From NCBI GenBank assembly GCA_038049695.1, contig CP142456.1, forward strand, positions 75,353,422 through 75,417,421: 64,000 bases of DNA, read 5' to 3'. Origin of the DNA: Cinnamomum chago. Taxonomy: Eukaryota; Streptophyta; Magnoliopsida; Laurales; Lauraceae. A program made the translations under genes and the position numbers. Position 1 is the stretch's first letter. Every line of letters begins with the position of its first letter. The notes below the pieces were generated by a model. It worked only from the letters and a program-made list of their open reading frames with translations, did not search any database and was not told the DNA's origin. This document shows positions 1-15,300 of this stretch, in pieces.

Positions 1-341
1 AGTTAATGATATATAAATGTGTGATTGGGCTTGGGCCCAACCTTTTAGACCAAGAGGACGAACTAGGGATGATAATGGACATCCATTTACCTGAAGGACC
101 CAACCCATAGAGTACTTGTATGGACCCTGATTTTGTTTCCAGTTGACAATCAAGTCCGGATTCAGGTCCATAGTCTTACGCTCTTTGGTTATCAGTCCGG
201 ATTTGATCCGATATGTACGTAAGTGAACCTGCCCCATTTACATCCCTACAAACATCTATACACTCTACACTAACTGGTGCATTGGATAGATTTGGAAACC
301 TGGTTTTGACAAGTAATCTTTTTGTTTTTCCTTTTCTCTAG
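1..341 (+). other. Upstream intron sequence of the chromomethylase gene
   Basis: No coding signal is visible. The stretch ends in a pyrimidine-rich tract and an AG at 340-341 that serves as acceptor for the first chromomethylase exon in the window, so it is most simply the 3' end of an intron whose start lies outside the window. Confidence 0.6.
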
Positions 342-3300
342 AGATGACAAGCTCCATGTCACATGGTGAAAAAGAGATTAAAAAATCTGTACTATATGAT
401 CATCGTCCTATTCAATTAAATGAGGATGATTATTGCCGGGCTTGTGAAGTCCCACGAAGAAAGGTTGGTTAGATAAGATGCCTTTTGCGTATATATTAGT
501 AGATTTTTGAGACCTGTATGTGATTTCTGAATCCCCTTCTTGATCATTAGGGAGCAAGTTTTAGGGATTTTCCTGGTGTTGTTATTGGAGCGGACAATAA
601 GGTCATGTTGGACCCAACAGCAGAAAGGGTGTTATTACCTTCTGGAAAGCCATTGGTGAGCACTGGTTTATTCAAATTCATGCACAGTATTTTTTTTCTT
701 TTTCTTTTTGGAGGGTAACTTTCTCCAATGTTTACTGTTGATCTTCATTTTTATTTGGCTTATGAGTCCCGGTATGCATTGTCTATTTCATTAGCTTATT
801 TCCTCCATTGTATTCTTCTCCTCTTCTCTTATTATCTTCATTATCCGACCTCCTTTGAGCACGACACTAAATGGATTTAGGGATCATTCCTCAAAACAAT
901 ATATTTTAGTATAGAGTTTTGGTCTACTAAGGGAGTCCGGCATGGCAGTTGTTTTTGATTTTCAGTACCCACCTTTAAATCAAGGGGGTTCTGACATTTA
1001 GAGGGACATGAAATACAAAACATAAAAGAGAGAAAGAGATGGTGAACGTCGTGTCCCTTAAGGGTTGACTAGGTATCATTATATAGGGGCTGATTAAGGC
1101 AATACAATCTTAGATCCAAAATCCTAGCTAACAAATAAGGTATGTACACATGTGCTTTGACTAATGGCAAAATACATTGGTTGGGCCTAAATGGGCCTGT
1201 GAGAGGATTGGACCTTGATTGACCACGCCCCCCCTTCAAATTGATGCTGGGGAGTCATAAAGCAACACTTTGGAGACAAAAAATTGATGTCGAGGCGCTG
1301 AAGAAATCCCTTAGTGAAGATATCTGCTAACTGAAACTCAGTAGGGACATGAGGTAGACTAATGACATCATGCTTATATTCGTCTCGAATAAAGTGGCAG
1401 GCAACTTCGATATGTTTGGTACATTCACAAAGAACATGATTTTCAGTGATTCTGATTGCCCCACTATTATGTGTATTCAACAGTCAATTTCGATATGTTT
1501 GGTGCCTTCACGAAGAATCTGATTTTTAGTGATTCTGATTGCTCCACTATTATATGTATTCAAAGAAGTGGGAGAGGTTTGTGCAAATCCGAGTTCTGAA
1601 AGAAGTCCCCTAAGTCATAAGATTTAAGAACATGCAGAGGACATGGCCCGATATTCAACCTCTGTGGATGATTTGGAAACCCGTTCTTGTTTCTTGCATT
1701 TCCAAGAAACGAGAGAATTGTCGGGGTACATGCACCAACCAGTAGCGGACCGTCATGTATCCGGACAACCTGCCCAGCCAGCATTTGCATAAGCTGTCAG
1801 ATGTAGACGATTATCCTTGGGATAATATAAACCACGAGTGACAGTGCCCAACAAATACCAGATAATGCACTTCACAACCATCAGATGAAGGTGTTGAGGC
1901 GATGTCATGAATTGGCTGACAAGATTGACAGCATAAGATATGTCCGGTCTAGTGATGGTGAGGTAGACAAGACTGCCCACGAGCTGTCGGTATGTATGTG
2001 GATCAGGAAGAAAATCACTATCATCTTTGCTCAACTTAAGATTGACCTCTAGTGGCGTATCAACGGGCGAAGAGTCATTGAGACTAGCAAGCTCGATAAG
2101 ATATATTGCGTATTTATGTTGATTTATAAATAGGCCTTTGGGAGATTGATGCACCTCTAAGCCCAAAAAATAATGCAAGGGACCCAAATCCTTCATATGG
2201 AAGGAATCTTGGAGAGTGGCTTGGAGAGATTTTATCATTCCATCATCAATGTCGGTGATAATAATATCGTCAACATACATGAGGAGAACAGTAACACCAG
2301 TAGATGTGTGGCTCACGAAAAGAGATGGATCGTAAGGACTTTGAGTAAAGCCAATCGTACCTAAGTGACCTTTGAATGTTTGAACCACGCCCGAGGAGCC
2401 TACTTGAGACCGTAAAGAGATCTTCGTAAGTGACATATAGACTTCTTAGATGGAGAGGTGACGCCTTGTGGTATCTGCATATATACCTCTTTCAAATCGT
2501 TCGGGAGAAATGCGTTCTTGACATCCATTTGGTATAACGACCAAGAGTGAGAAGCAACAACAACAAGAAGTAACCGAATATTGGTCATTTTTGCAACTGG
2601 TGCAAACGTCTCCTCATAGTCAATGCCATATTCTTGTCCGTTGCCGAGTGCCACAAGTCTAGCTTTGTGTCTATCCAAGGAGCCATCAGATTTAAGTTTG
2701 ATCGAGTAGATCCACCTACAACCGATGGGTTTAACTGAGGAAGGACATTCCACAATATCCTAGGTGTGATTTTGAGTCAACGCATCCAATTCCTCCTTCA
2801 TGGCCTGGTTTCAACAATCATGTTGCACAACCAATAAATAAGAACTTGGGATAGAAACAGAAGATAGAGTTGTCATCAAGGAAGCGTGGGTAAACCCATA
2901 ATGCTCAGGAGGTTGAGAAATTCTGGAGGAGCGACGCAAGGTACTAGTAGAAGTGGAACCATTCGCCGGTGGAGGATCAAGAGGGTGGTCATTTGCAGTG
3001 GTAGTTTTTTCCCGTCGATGATACACAAAATTAGGATTAAACCTAGTAACTATTGTTTCATTTGAAAAACCAGGCAAGAGAGTTGAGGAGGATGGAGGAG
3101 GACAATCCAAGTGCATTTGGAAAAAAATATTGATTTTAAAAGAAAATAACATTATGACAGATCCTGATGTAACATGCATTGGGTTCATAACAAACAAAAT
3201 CCTTTTGATTAGTGGCATATCCTAAAAAAGCATACTTGGCAGATTGGGCTGTTAATTTTGTGCGCTCTGTGGGAGGACGATGAACGAAGCAAACACACCC

Positions 3301-6300
3301 GAAGGCATGTAGATGATCACAAGAAGGATGGTGACTAAACAGTTTAAAATGCGGTGTTAATTGAGCAATGATAGGTGATGGAGGACGATTTATGAGATGC
3401 ATTGTAGTGGTGAGAGCTTCAATCCAAAAACGAGGAGGAACGGATGATTCAATGAGAAGTGTTCTAGTGACATCAAGGAGGTGCCTGTTTTTCCGTTCCG
3501 CGAATCCATTTTGTTGTGGAGTATACGGACAAGTGCGTTGAGATATAATTCTAGCCTTTAGGAAAGATTGAAAATCAGTGGAGACATACTTTGTCACGAC
3601 CCAAATTCCGGGGCCTTGTCGGATATCCAGATCGTGATAACTTGGCAATGTTTACCATTCATTTATCAAATAATTCACATAAGAGATTTGACATTTAAAT
3701 CAAACTATAATTCCAATTAATTTATAAAAGTCAAACAATATCAATAATCTCTGAATGATCCAAATTCCTATATTCTAATTCAAATCAATAATGTACTAAA
3801 ACATTGGGTAAATTACTAAGCAAAAGCTAATCCTTCTAAATTATTTAAATATTTCTTGTTCTCTCCTTTCAGCCACGCATGTCAAAATCTACGTGCTGTA
3901 CGCCGTCCTGATCTGTCCCACCCGCAGTAAGATTACCTGAAGGGGGCAACACAACATCAGTATTACTGGTGAATGAATTTTCCTAATTACACAAGCAACA
4001 TAAAACATAATATCACATGATCAACATATTTGAATCAATATATTAAATGCCAAAAAAATACATCCATATATATATATATATATCCATGCCCTTGCACATT
4101 ACCACGCCTCAAAGGCCTATCGTATACATGTATACCGGTCACCATGACCCTGTCTCATCGGACACGTCCACTAAAGACCAGCCGCTATAATGGCCCGGAC
4201 ACTAAGTCCAACATCCCACGTATGGGACCTCACCATAACATAAATACCACAACTCAATATTATTAACAATTTACATCATTTACATAATTAACAGTGTGGA
4301 TCCAACCCTTACTAAATTCACTGGTTATTGCCCCACTCCAATTCATAATTGGTATTGATTGGTGTATGGTTGGCCCACATTTTTTTTAAGACATAACATT
4401 AATCATCGTGCATAGAATTAATCACAATTAATTGATCACAATCACTTAATCACGATCCATATAATTAATCATGGCCTAATTAATCCATATAATTACTCAT
4501 AATACACATTCTAGGTTCTGTGAAGTCTTATGGTCATTTTGTAATTTCTCATAAAGTCCAGGTCTTATTCAAGTCTCAGACTCTTCCCAGACTCAGCCCA
4601 AAATGGATTATAGGCCTGTGCAATGTGCATATATGGAACAGTGGGCCCCACTTTAATGATACATGATCAAACTTGATTTATATGATCGCCCAGTGCCCTA
4701 CATTAAGTCCTATGGTTCTGATTAATCATCAAGTATCCTTACTGGGCCCCGCAGTCTCAAATAAATTGATGAATAAGCCTTATGGTTAACAAAATTGAAG
4801 TTCCTGGATAACTGGTTAGATAGACACCAGGCCACATGGGACCACCACATTGGGATTGTCCTTGAGCCTACTTCAAGACGTGGGGTCCTAATCTATGATT
4901 GACTTAGTTAGTGGGACCCAGTAGGCCTTGTTGACATACTGTTCAGTTTTAGTCAGTTTCACGCCTGGGGATTTGATGGCTTATTAAATATACAATAGAT
5001 GGGGCCCACTTCCAAGGAGTCCACCATCACTAGGGTCGACTATGGACCCTCTGTAGGATGAGAGGTCTTGATCTCTGATCAAGTCTACTGGTGGGTCCTC
5101 CAGTTGATGTCGACCTTCAGTTCTGTTTTCAACAAATTAACGCTTGTAACATTAAAATCAAGAGGATGGTGGCCCAAACGGGGCCCACCTCACATGGGTC
5201 CAAGTCCATCTTGGTCGACCATGGGTCCTCCTTAGGATCTATGGTCCTGATCATCCATATAGTGGGCCATATGGTCTCACAACCTTCTCATGTCAATTCT
5301 AGCCATTAACGCCAACCTCTATTTCATGTAATTTCTATACATGCACAATAGATTCTCATGATTCTACATCCTTATCAATTTGTATCATCCACACAGACTC
5401 CCATATATAATTCCTTGACCGAAAACAAGATTCTACTCTAGAATTCAAGAGGATCACTGCATGCTTATCAACACAGAGTAATTGAATCATTCTTCATTAA
5501 AAATCATTTGATTAAAACCATCTAGATAATTGGGAAGATCCACTCACCTTTGATAAACTATCGCCGCCTTCGCAATATGTGGACGTGAATATGACATCAA
5601 TCTTCCTCTCCTTCTCCTAGATTGTAGCCCACAGTCTTTCTCAGAATTTTTCCAAATTAAAACACCATAATGGGGTCATTGGTTTGCTTATGTATATATA
5701 TAAGGATGTGTTGTAATAACTTCCTAATTCTAATCTTTCTCTTATTTCCTCTATAAGAGTTGTTATACAACTCCAGTCCAAAAAACGTGAGACACTTTCC
5801 AATTCCATAATAAGTACTACTTCTAATTCCATAATAAGGAAACAACTAAGGTACTACCTGGGCCAGACTAATCCTTAGGCTAGTATATACCCAGGATATT
5901 ACATACTCCCCCGAATCTGATCGCAAAGTTTTAATGCATTTGGAAAATTGGCTTTCAACATAGGTAACAAAAAATTTAAATGCATTAAGAACATCAGATT
6001 TCAAACGCAACAAATAAACCCAAGTAAACCTGCAATTGTCGTCAATAAACGTAACAAAGTATTTGAAATGACCATGAGAAATGTTAGGATTAATGCCCCA
6101 AACATCACTGTGGACGGAACATTCATTACTCCGTGTTGTAGAGTGAGGAAAATGTAAACTTTTACTTTTTCCTAATTTACAAGCATCACACTCAAATGAA
6201 ACAGAATCAATAGGTTTATTTAATAATCCAATTTGAAACAAAGTAGACAACATAGCAGCATTCGGATGGCCAAGTTTATTATGCCACAATCGAGAATTAT

Positions 6301-9300
6301 TCTAAAGTAAAAAAAAAAAAAAAAACCTGATGCAAAAGTTTATTCTAAATAAATGTAGACACTAGTTGGGAAAAAGTATGCCACGTTTAGGCCCCCTTAC
6401 TATCACTTCCCCCGACTCTTGGTCCTGCACAACACAACCAGAAGAAGAAAATGAGATATTGTAATTATTCTCAACTAATTGACCCAAAGAAACTAAATTG
6501 ATAGCAAGATGAGGGACACAAAAACATTGGTTAATGGTAAAAGGGCGAGGGGCATCACCAACGGAGATTATGGGAAGGTGATCCCCATTGGCAGCTTGAA
6601 CAGTAAAATTGCCAGTGTAAGGAACAACATTATGTAATTTTGTGGGTGAAGAGGTCATATGATTACTAGCATCTGAATCTAAATATTATGTATTATAAAG
6701 AGATGACCCAGTAATTGAAATGTTCATAGATGACAAGGCATTGATAATCATTTGATTTACTATATCCTGAGTGAGAGGAGCTGATGACATTGATTGTGAT
6801 GAGGAACCAAGCTATGATGAAGAATCAAACGGCAGAGAACCACTGAAGTTAGAAGCTGCATATTGTGGAGTGGCAACTGTGTAAGCACTAGGAGCTGACT
6901 CCACAGAGGTGCTAGAAGCAGAATTGCGAGCCTTCTTTGACACTCTTCAAGAATGTGACCAATGGCCAGATAACATTTACCGACTTTTAGCATGCATTGA
7001 TTTGCATAATGACCATATATTTGACAGTTATAGCACTGCATTTTACTGATGTCCTGAGGAGGTGGTCTAGTTTTAGCAACATAGGGAAGCAGAGCCTCAG
7101 TGGAGTCATGTTATTCAAGAGTAGTTTTGGTAACTAGGCGTTGTTCTTCCCGTAAAAGTTCCTGAAGATAGTCATCTAAGCTGGGAAGAGAAGCTCAACT
7201 CATCAAGTTTGATTTAACTGTCTCAAATTCAGGACGGAGTTTCATGAGTAATGGGTCCCGATGGTTGTTTTGTTGTAAGATAAGTAATTCGGGTAGCAGT
7301 ACTTCAGAAATAGACACAGTGGTAAACTTGATTTCATCATATTCAGACCACAGTCTTTGAAAACCATTGTAATAATCTTGAATAGATAGGGTGCCTTGTG
7401 TGAATTGAGAAATTTCAAGCTCCAATTGGAATTTGCGGGCATCATTGCCTTCTTGATAAATCTTGTTTAGATATTCCCACATTTCACGAGCAGTTTTACA
7501 CGGCTTCAGATTGAGGATGAAACGTGGTTCAACAGAGCTCAGTAACCATGTTTTGATTTTAGCATCCTTACTCTTCCAAGCTAAAATCTTCTTTTCATCT
7601 TCGCCAGGTTTAATCTCATATCCATAAATGTATCCCTAGAGTTCTTTGCCTTCAAAGTAAACTTGAAATTGGAAGTCCCAAGAGCTATAATTTTGCCATC
7701 AAAACGAACCAGGATAATTTCGGATTTTTCCATTACTAACAGATTAGTAAGAATGGCAGAAAATAAAATTTTGATGATGCTGCCAAATGAAACAGGGCTG
7801 GGCGACCCACTATTTTCGTGTTGGCTGAGTCGCTGTGCTCAACTGAGGATGCGAATTCGAAAACCAAACCAAGAAGTATTGATCCTATGTAAATCAACAC
7901 TCAACAGCCAATTCTCGTCTAGATCTAATGGTCCACCGCAATATAATTCAACTTGGAAGAAATCAGTTTGAAAAAACTGTTGAACAGGAAGAATGGGCAA
8001 ATACTAACCTTAAGGAGCTCCAAAAAATATAACAAAATAGTCAATAATGTAGAAGATAACTCATGAAATAAATAGGCCCATGTACTCTAATCTTGGCCCA
8101 TCTAGGCCCATGTAGAATATCCCACGTGTGGGACTGGTTAAGCCTTATACAGCCAGTATTATGGATATACTTCTATGTATAGAGATTAGGATTCTTTTAT
8201 TCTTTAATTTCTGATTGTAATTAGATTGTAATTGTTGTTGATTAATAGCATGTGATTAGGGTAAATACGATTATAAAATGGTTGGTCGATCCTCTATTGA
8301 GGAATCAACTTTTCCTCCAAACTCTTCTCTCACTGCATGATCATTAGATCCTAACTTGGTATCAGAGCCTATACTGATCGTGGGAAATTATTGAAGACTA
8401 GCTCTTCTGAGAGAACTCTTGGGAAAAGCTAACAGATCAATCTTGCAATCAACCAGATCAGGGATCTTCATTTCTTTCAGTAACCAGACGAAGGAAACAG
8501 ACGTTTGTGACGATATGATCACCAGTGGCCCACCTGCGATCATCATGGCATGTCACAAATTCCCCACAGTAGTGGTCGACTCTCTCTCCTGGTAATTTTG
8601 AAGATTTTTTCAACATTTTTCCAAGATCAGAGGTAGGTCATTTGCCCCGATTTGTGATTTTCCAGTTTTTTAAGATAGTTTTGAACATAGCCGTACAAAA
8701 TCTTGGATTGTGGATGGATCTTGATGAATCTTGTCTTGCTGGAAAGATATTTTGAGTCTCCTTGAACCTTGTTGATCTGATTCTCAATCAGATCCAGCTG
8801 TGGGCCACACGCAGGGATTTAGAGGTCCAAATCCAGGTCGCCTGGACCTATATTTTTTTTGTGAAACTATTTACAGACAGTTTCTACACTGTCTGGAGTT
8901 TTGGACATTACTGCTGTACTGTTGGGTTGTTACTACAGCACTGTTAGAAGTTTGTGTTGGATATTACTGTTGAAATTTCTGCTTGTGTCTCTGCTGCACC
9001 GTTGATACTGCTAAATAGTACCTGACGTGCCTCTGATCAATTGTGGCCCACCTCTGATCAACTTTGAATCACCAAGCAGCCTCCACAGTTGGGATCGCCA
9101 GTCCTTAAGGAGTATTCTAAGGATTTTATGGATTTTTTCTCACCATTTGAGGTAGGTTTCATCCCATTCTTCCTCTGTCGATTTTGATATTTCTGTATCA
9201 AATAGATTTCATCACAGTCGTCCAGATTTGTGGATCTGTATCCAATCCTCATCACCCTTGGACTAGAGGAAGTACTTTTGGACTCCTTCCAGAGATTCTA

Positions 9301-12300
9301 ACATGATCTGTGATTAGATCATTTTGTGGGGCCCACGCACATCTCCTGCCTCCAAAATCACGGTCGCCTGGGTGCTTTCTTGGCTCTGTTTGTGCTGTCT
9401 GTTGCTGGATTGCTCATCAGACACCTCCTCTCCTGTTTTAGCAGACTTCTAGCAAGGGTCTAGCCGATTCAATCAAATTAACACAGATTACAGCAGATTC
9501 CCTTGCTGTTTTTAGCAGACTTCATCTTGTCTGCTGCCTTCTGCTTCACTGTTTATTATATTTCTTGGTACTACTTGCTGCTGGGTTTACTGCGCCATCA
9601 CTGATGTGTGCATATTTGCTGTTGCTGCTCTTAGTCCTTGGTTGCTCCATGACTCTAGCCCAAATTCAAGAACCAATTCAGAACACGGTGACATCAGCTT
9701 ACGCATCTATGGGCTTTCATGGTGGTCGGTATCATACTCATTCTCCTCTAGCATTCCCTGCTTTTCATTCTTCAGTCTCTCTGTCCTCATTCATCACCCC
9801 ATCCACATGTTTTCTAGATTCAGGAGCATCGAACCACATAACTTCTATAGAAAGTAGCTTTACAGCCTCTCACCCTTACCTTGGCAAAGACAAAATCACC
9901 ACTGCTAATGGAGACCAATTAATCATCTCTGGAATTGGTACCATTTCTTTATCTGGTGTCTCTGGCCAGTCTCTTCACCTTCCCAATGTCTACTTTGTTC
10001 CCAAATTATCAGTCAATTTACTTTTTGTCGGACAACTTATTGATGATGGGTACCATATTAACTTTTCTTCCACTGGTTGTGTCATACAGGGGCAGCAAAC
10101 TGGGAAGGTGATCGCGACGGAGAGTAAACATGGTCGACTGTTTTTGCTGGACATTGGACATCACTCGCTCTTTTCTTCTTCTTCTCCTAAGTTAGATAAA
10201 TTGTGGACAGTGTGGCATAGTCGTCTTGGTCATGTGAACAATGCTTCTTTACTTTCCCTATTTAAAATTGGTTGTTTACAACCCACTTTTGATAATAAAA
10301 TGATGTCCTCTTTACTTCAATTTAAGTGTGAAACGTGTTGTTTGAGTAAGAGTCATATCTTGCCTTTTCCTATTCATAGTTCTCGTGCTTTATCATCTTT
10401 TGATATTATTCACACTGATGTTTGGGGAATTGCACCCACCTTGAGTAGGACAGGCTTTAAGTATTATGTGACCTTCATTGATGATCATTCCTGTTTCACT
10501 TGGATTTATTTCATGCGCTTCAAATCTGAAGTACTTTCTCTTTTTCAAAAGTTTTACAAAATGGTTCAAACACAATTTCAAAAAGAAATAAAAATTCTTA
10601 GGTCTGACTCCGGTGGAGAATACATGTCCCATGATTTTTCTGCATTCCTTTCTGATAAAGGAATTCTTCACCAAAAATCCTGCGCGCATACTCCATAGCA
10701 AAATGGTGTTGCGGAGAGGAAGAACTGACATATTCTTGAAACTGTTCGTTCTCTCCTCCTTGCATCCTTAGTTCCTCCCACCTTTTGGTATGATGCTGCA
10801 CAGACTGCTGTTTATCTCCTCAATCGTCATCCTAGCTCTGTTTTAGGAAAGACTACTCCTTATGAAACTCTCTTTGGTCATGCCCCTTCATATTCTCACG
10901 AGTTTTTGACTGCCTGTGCTTTGTTCATCTTCCACCTACAGAGCGCACTAAGTTGTCTCCTCAGGCTGCCAAATGTATCTTTCTAGGTTACAGTATTGAA
11001 CACAAGGGATTTCTGTGTTATGATCAATCCGAAAAACGCATGCGAATATCTCATAATGTGATCTTCTTGGAAAACATTCCTTTCTTTTCTTTGCATTTGG
11101 ATAATCACCCTGTTGCTGTGTCTTATATGCCGCACTTCCCTGCGATTTCTCCACCTCCTATTACCAATGTCTATGTTCGGCGTAACACGAATCCTCCTGT
11201 GGGGACTCCCTCTCCTGTTCTCTTCCAGTGCCACCTACTGCACCCTCAAGTATTAATGCTTCTTCTGATAATATCATACCCTTGCGACGCTCTAGTCGTC
11301 CTTCAGTTACCCCTGACCGTTATGGCTTTCTTGCTTTTTTCACTTCTTTGGATAGTGCTCCTATACCCACCTCATATTCATAGGCCTCAAAGATTGCTTT
11401 CTGGCAGGATGCTATGACTGAGGAGTTGCTTGCTCTTGAAGCAAACAAAACATGGGAATTGGTACAGGCCCCTGACGGCGCATCTATAATCGGCAGTAAA
11501 TGGATCTATTCCAGCAAAGTTCACTCTGATGGGAGTCTTGATCGCTACAAAGCCAGATTAGTTGCACAGGGTTATAAGCAGGAATATAGGATTGACTATG
11601 AGGAGACCTTTGCACCAGTGGCTAAAATGACAACTGTTCGCACCCTTCTTTGTGTAGCTGCCGCCCGCAATTGGCCCTTATGGCAAATGGATGTCAAAAA
11701 TGCCTTTCTTCATGACGACTTGCGTGAGACTGTGTATTTAAAACCACCTCCAGGATATGCATGTCCTCCGCAGCATGTTTGTAAATTGAAGAAAGCTCTT
11801 TATGGACTTAAGCAGGCTCCCAGGGCTTGGTTTGATAAATTTCGGACAGCAATCCTTCAAGCTGGATTTCGCCAGAGTCACTCTGATAGTTCCCTCTTCC
11901 TCAGATGGACACCGAAAGGCTACACATTTCTCTTAGTCTATGTTGATGATATGATTATTAGTGGCAATGATGTTGCTGGCATTAAGGATCTCAAATTTCA
12001 TCTTACTCGCCACTTCAGAATGAAGGATCTTGGTCCTCTCACCTACTTTCTGGGGCTTGAGTTTGTGCGTAACAAATTTGGCATTCGGGTCCATCAGCGC
12101 AAATATGCTACAGATTTGATTACCTTGGCAAGGGTTGCTGATGCTCACACTGTTGATACGCCTATGGAATTGAACAACAAACTCAGTTCGGATGATGGCC
12201 CTCCCCTGGATGATCCCTCTATTTTTCGGCGGATAGTTGGTAGTTTGCTCTACTTAACTATGACTCAGCCGGATATTTCTCATGTCGTTCATACAGTTAG

Positions 12301-15300
12301 TCAGTTTGTTAGCAATCCCCACAAATCTCACCTTGCTACTGCTTTACGCATACTCCGCTATGTTAAAGGCACTCTTCACCATGGTCTCTTCTACCCTTCT
12401 GGTACTTCTTTGTGCTTATCTGCTTATGCTGATGCCAACTGGGTTGGTTGTCCAGATTCTCAGCGCTCTACTACTGGTTGGTGTATGTTTCTTGGGGATT
12501 CTCTAATTTCATGAAAGTGCAAGAAGCAAACCACCGTTTCGAAGTCTTCTGCTGAGGCAGAATATCGGGCAATGTCATCCGCTAGTGCCGAAATCATCTG
12601 GCTACGCCGTCTTCTGTGTGAATTGGGTGTTCTTCTTGGTCGTTCTACCCCTCTTCATGGTGACAACACCAGTGCTACCAGAATTGCTAACAATCTGGTC
12701 TTTCATGAAAGGACGAAGCACATTGAGATTGATTGTCACTTCATCTGTCAGCATGTCGTTACTGAGAGGTTATCTCTTTCTCATGTCTCTACTCTTAACC
12801 AGTTGGCGGATATATTCACCAAGGCTCTTCCCAAAACGCATCATCATGATCTTACTTGCAAATTGATGTTTTCTGCCTTACCACATCAATTTGAGGGGGA
12901 GTGTAAAAGATAACTCATGAAATAAATAGGCCCATGTACTCTAATCTTGGCCCATCTAGGCCTATGTAGAATATCCCACGTGTGGGACTGGTTAAGCCTT
13001 ATACAGCCAATATTATGGATATACTTCTATAGATAGAGATTAGGATTCTTTTATTCTTTAATTTCTAATTGTAATTAGATTGTAATTGCTGCTGATTAAT
13101 AGCATGTGATTAGGGTAAATACGATTATAAAATGGTTGGTCGATCCTCTATTGAGGAATCAACTTTTCCTCCAAACTCTTCTCTCACTGCATGATCATCA
13201 GATCCTAATAAATAATACCAGAATAAAGGGATGACCGCGGCTGGCTGAGATCGCATATGACAGATCTCTGATCTGTGGGACCCACCGTGATATATCCCTG
13301 CTGGATAATCTCGTCAGGGCCGGAAATCTCTGATCGTGATATTTCTCTGATGCTTCACTTGCTGGACGAGTAAATCTCGTCGAAAGAGAAAACTTTGTCA
13401 AACAGAGAAGAGGAAGAAAACTCTGGCTCTTACAATGCAAGAGATGAAACAATAAAAAACTTTCTTTATCTCTGATGCCATGACATTTAGAGGGACATGA
13501 AATACAAAACATAAATGAGAGAGAGAGATGGTGAATGTCGTGTCCCTTTAAGGTCGACTGGGTGTCATTTTATAGGGGCCGATTGCCCTAATTACTATAT
13601 CTAATCATGCCTCAATTAAGGCAATACAATCTCAGATCCAAAAAGGGATTTTTTCTGTATGGTAACCCAAAGTCATCGATTCCTCTCCCTTGTCACCAAA
13701 GTTTGCTATTTAATCCAAACGTTCTCCGTACCGTTTGTACTTTGTGCTGGCCAAAAGGCATTTTTTTAAATTTGCGATATCTCAACAAATGTTGCGATAT
13801 CACAATTTATGTTGCGATACAGCAAGCTATTAAGTTGCGATACCGCAATTTATGTTGTGATATCGCAAAAAGCATTACGTTAAAAGTCAACGAATGCATT
13901 TCTATTTATAATTTCTTTCCGTTCTGTTGCTTTCGTATCTGGATTGGGTTCTCTGCTTCCATTCTCTGTAAGTTAGGGTGGGATGCACTGGCATATATAG
14001 TAAGTGATCTCCTGCCACATTCTCTGCGAGTTAGCCTCAGGCCATTGTCATATATAGCAAGTGAATCCCTGCCACATCTTTGTCTATGGTATTCATTTCA
14101 TGTTTCCCACCTTGTATGTATCTCTCTCTTAGTTATTGTATTATTTTTTTCTTCTTTTGTGTCTTTTGAAAGTTGTTAGGATACAAGGAATTCCACTTGT
14201 AGAAACATTTGAAACATTTTGTATAAATATTAACAGCGATGAACATGTTAATATATGCACTGGCATATATTAACAATGATGAACATGTATAAATATTAAC
14301 GGTGATGAACATGTTGTATAAACTTTTTTCTTCTTTTGAGACTTTTTGATGAACATCCGGTAATTGATATATTAAAAAAAGATAATAAATTCATGCCAAG
14401 AGGCGAAAGAATATCATAAATTCATAAATCAATCCTCTCTGCAATTTGCAACTTGCAACTTGTAATAAACTCAGAAAAGAGAAACCCAAAAAAATTTAAT
14501 CAAGAAAAAAACTAAATAAATATAATGTAAAAACGAATAGATCATAAAAAAATAATTTCGACTTACAAATTAAAGTTGAAGTTGGAGTTGAGAGATCATT
14601 AATGGGGCCACATCATTATGGCAATACAAAAGATGTCATTATATATAATTCATAAGGAAATGGAATTGGCATGGGTGAAATCCTATATCGTACTATAAAT
14701 CCTGTTATCAATCGTGGTTCTGATGGTGAAAACCTAGCATTTTGATTCTTTTCCTTGATGTGATGATGGGTAAGTCTCCTCTGGGTATTAAAAGAGGGGC
14801 GTTCCTTGAGAAAGGGAGGAAGATGAAGAGAAGGGGCGTACTGTGAGGGGGTGTTTGCTTTAGATAGAATTTTGAATCGATGAGATAATGTAGAAAATAT
14901 TAACGTCGATCCAATTGTTGACGTGGCTTCCCGAGGATTGAGAATGAGGTCTTTTTCTTGCAGCTGTTATTCCGCTTTAAAGAAGAATAATGAGTAGGGG
15001 ATTAAGTGCAGGAAGGTTACCATGGCAAAGGAGATGCTTTCTGAAGATGGTTCACACCAAACTCCAACAGTAGATTCTCTATCAAAACAAAGGAAAGAGA
15101 AGACCAGAACTCGCTAAAAGAGAGAGGGAAGAAGGATTACCACGTTCAAAAGGGGCGACTGCAATAACACCAAGCTCGGGAATGCCCAGATTGCGAAACA
15201 ATGGTGGCCAAAATCCCTAGCCAATGGAGACGATGATGCTTCTTCAACGTCGAACGGACATTGGGTGCCTTGCATATTTGCAAATAGGTTGGTGAGGGAA

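Larger units (their letters stand above)
8048..13206 (+). mobile_element. Copia LTR retrotransposon B nested in Copia A
   Basis: Plus-strand Copia of 5159 bp inserted in the 5' leader of element A, flanked by AATAA at 8043-8047 and 13207-13211. The two LTRs are each 305 bp. The primer site TGGTATCAGAGCC follows the 5' LTR at about 8357, and a polypurine run (TTTGAGGGGGAG) precedes the 3' LTR. Visible parts are protease DSGASNH near 9821, GAG-pre-integrase and integrase (about 10180-10720), reverse transcriptase (about 11430-12150, with YVDDMIISG near 11938) and RNase H (about 12420-12890). No gag domain was recognised between 8370 and 9700. The LTRs differ at 8 of 305 positions by eye (about 2.6%), so it is much younger than A. 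Broken, with several breaks. Confidence 0.93.

Noticed and set aside
4030-4266. Open frame in the solo LTR
   Set aside because: It spans a TA microsatellite inside an LTR and has no domain. It is a chance frame.
13607-14179. Long plus-strand open frame (190 codons) across the left end of the MULE
   Set aside because: It starts in the Copia A LTR, crosses the element boundary and runs through inverted-repeat sequence with no domain or codon bias. It is a chance frame.
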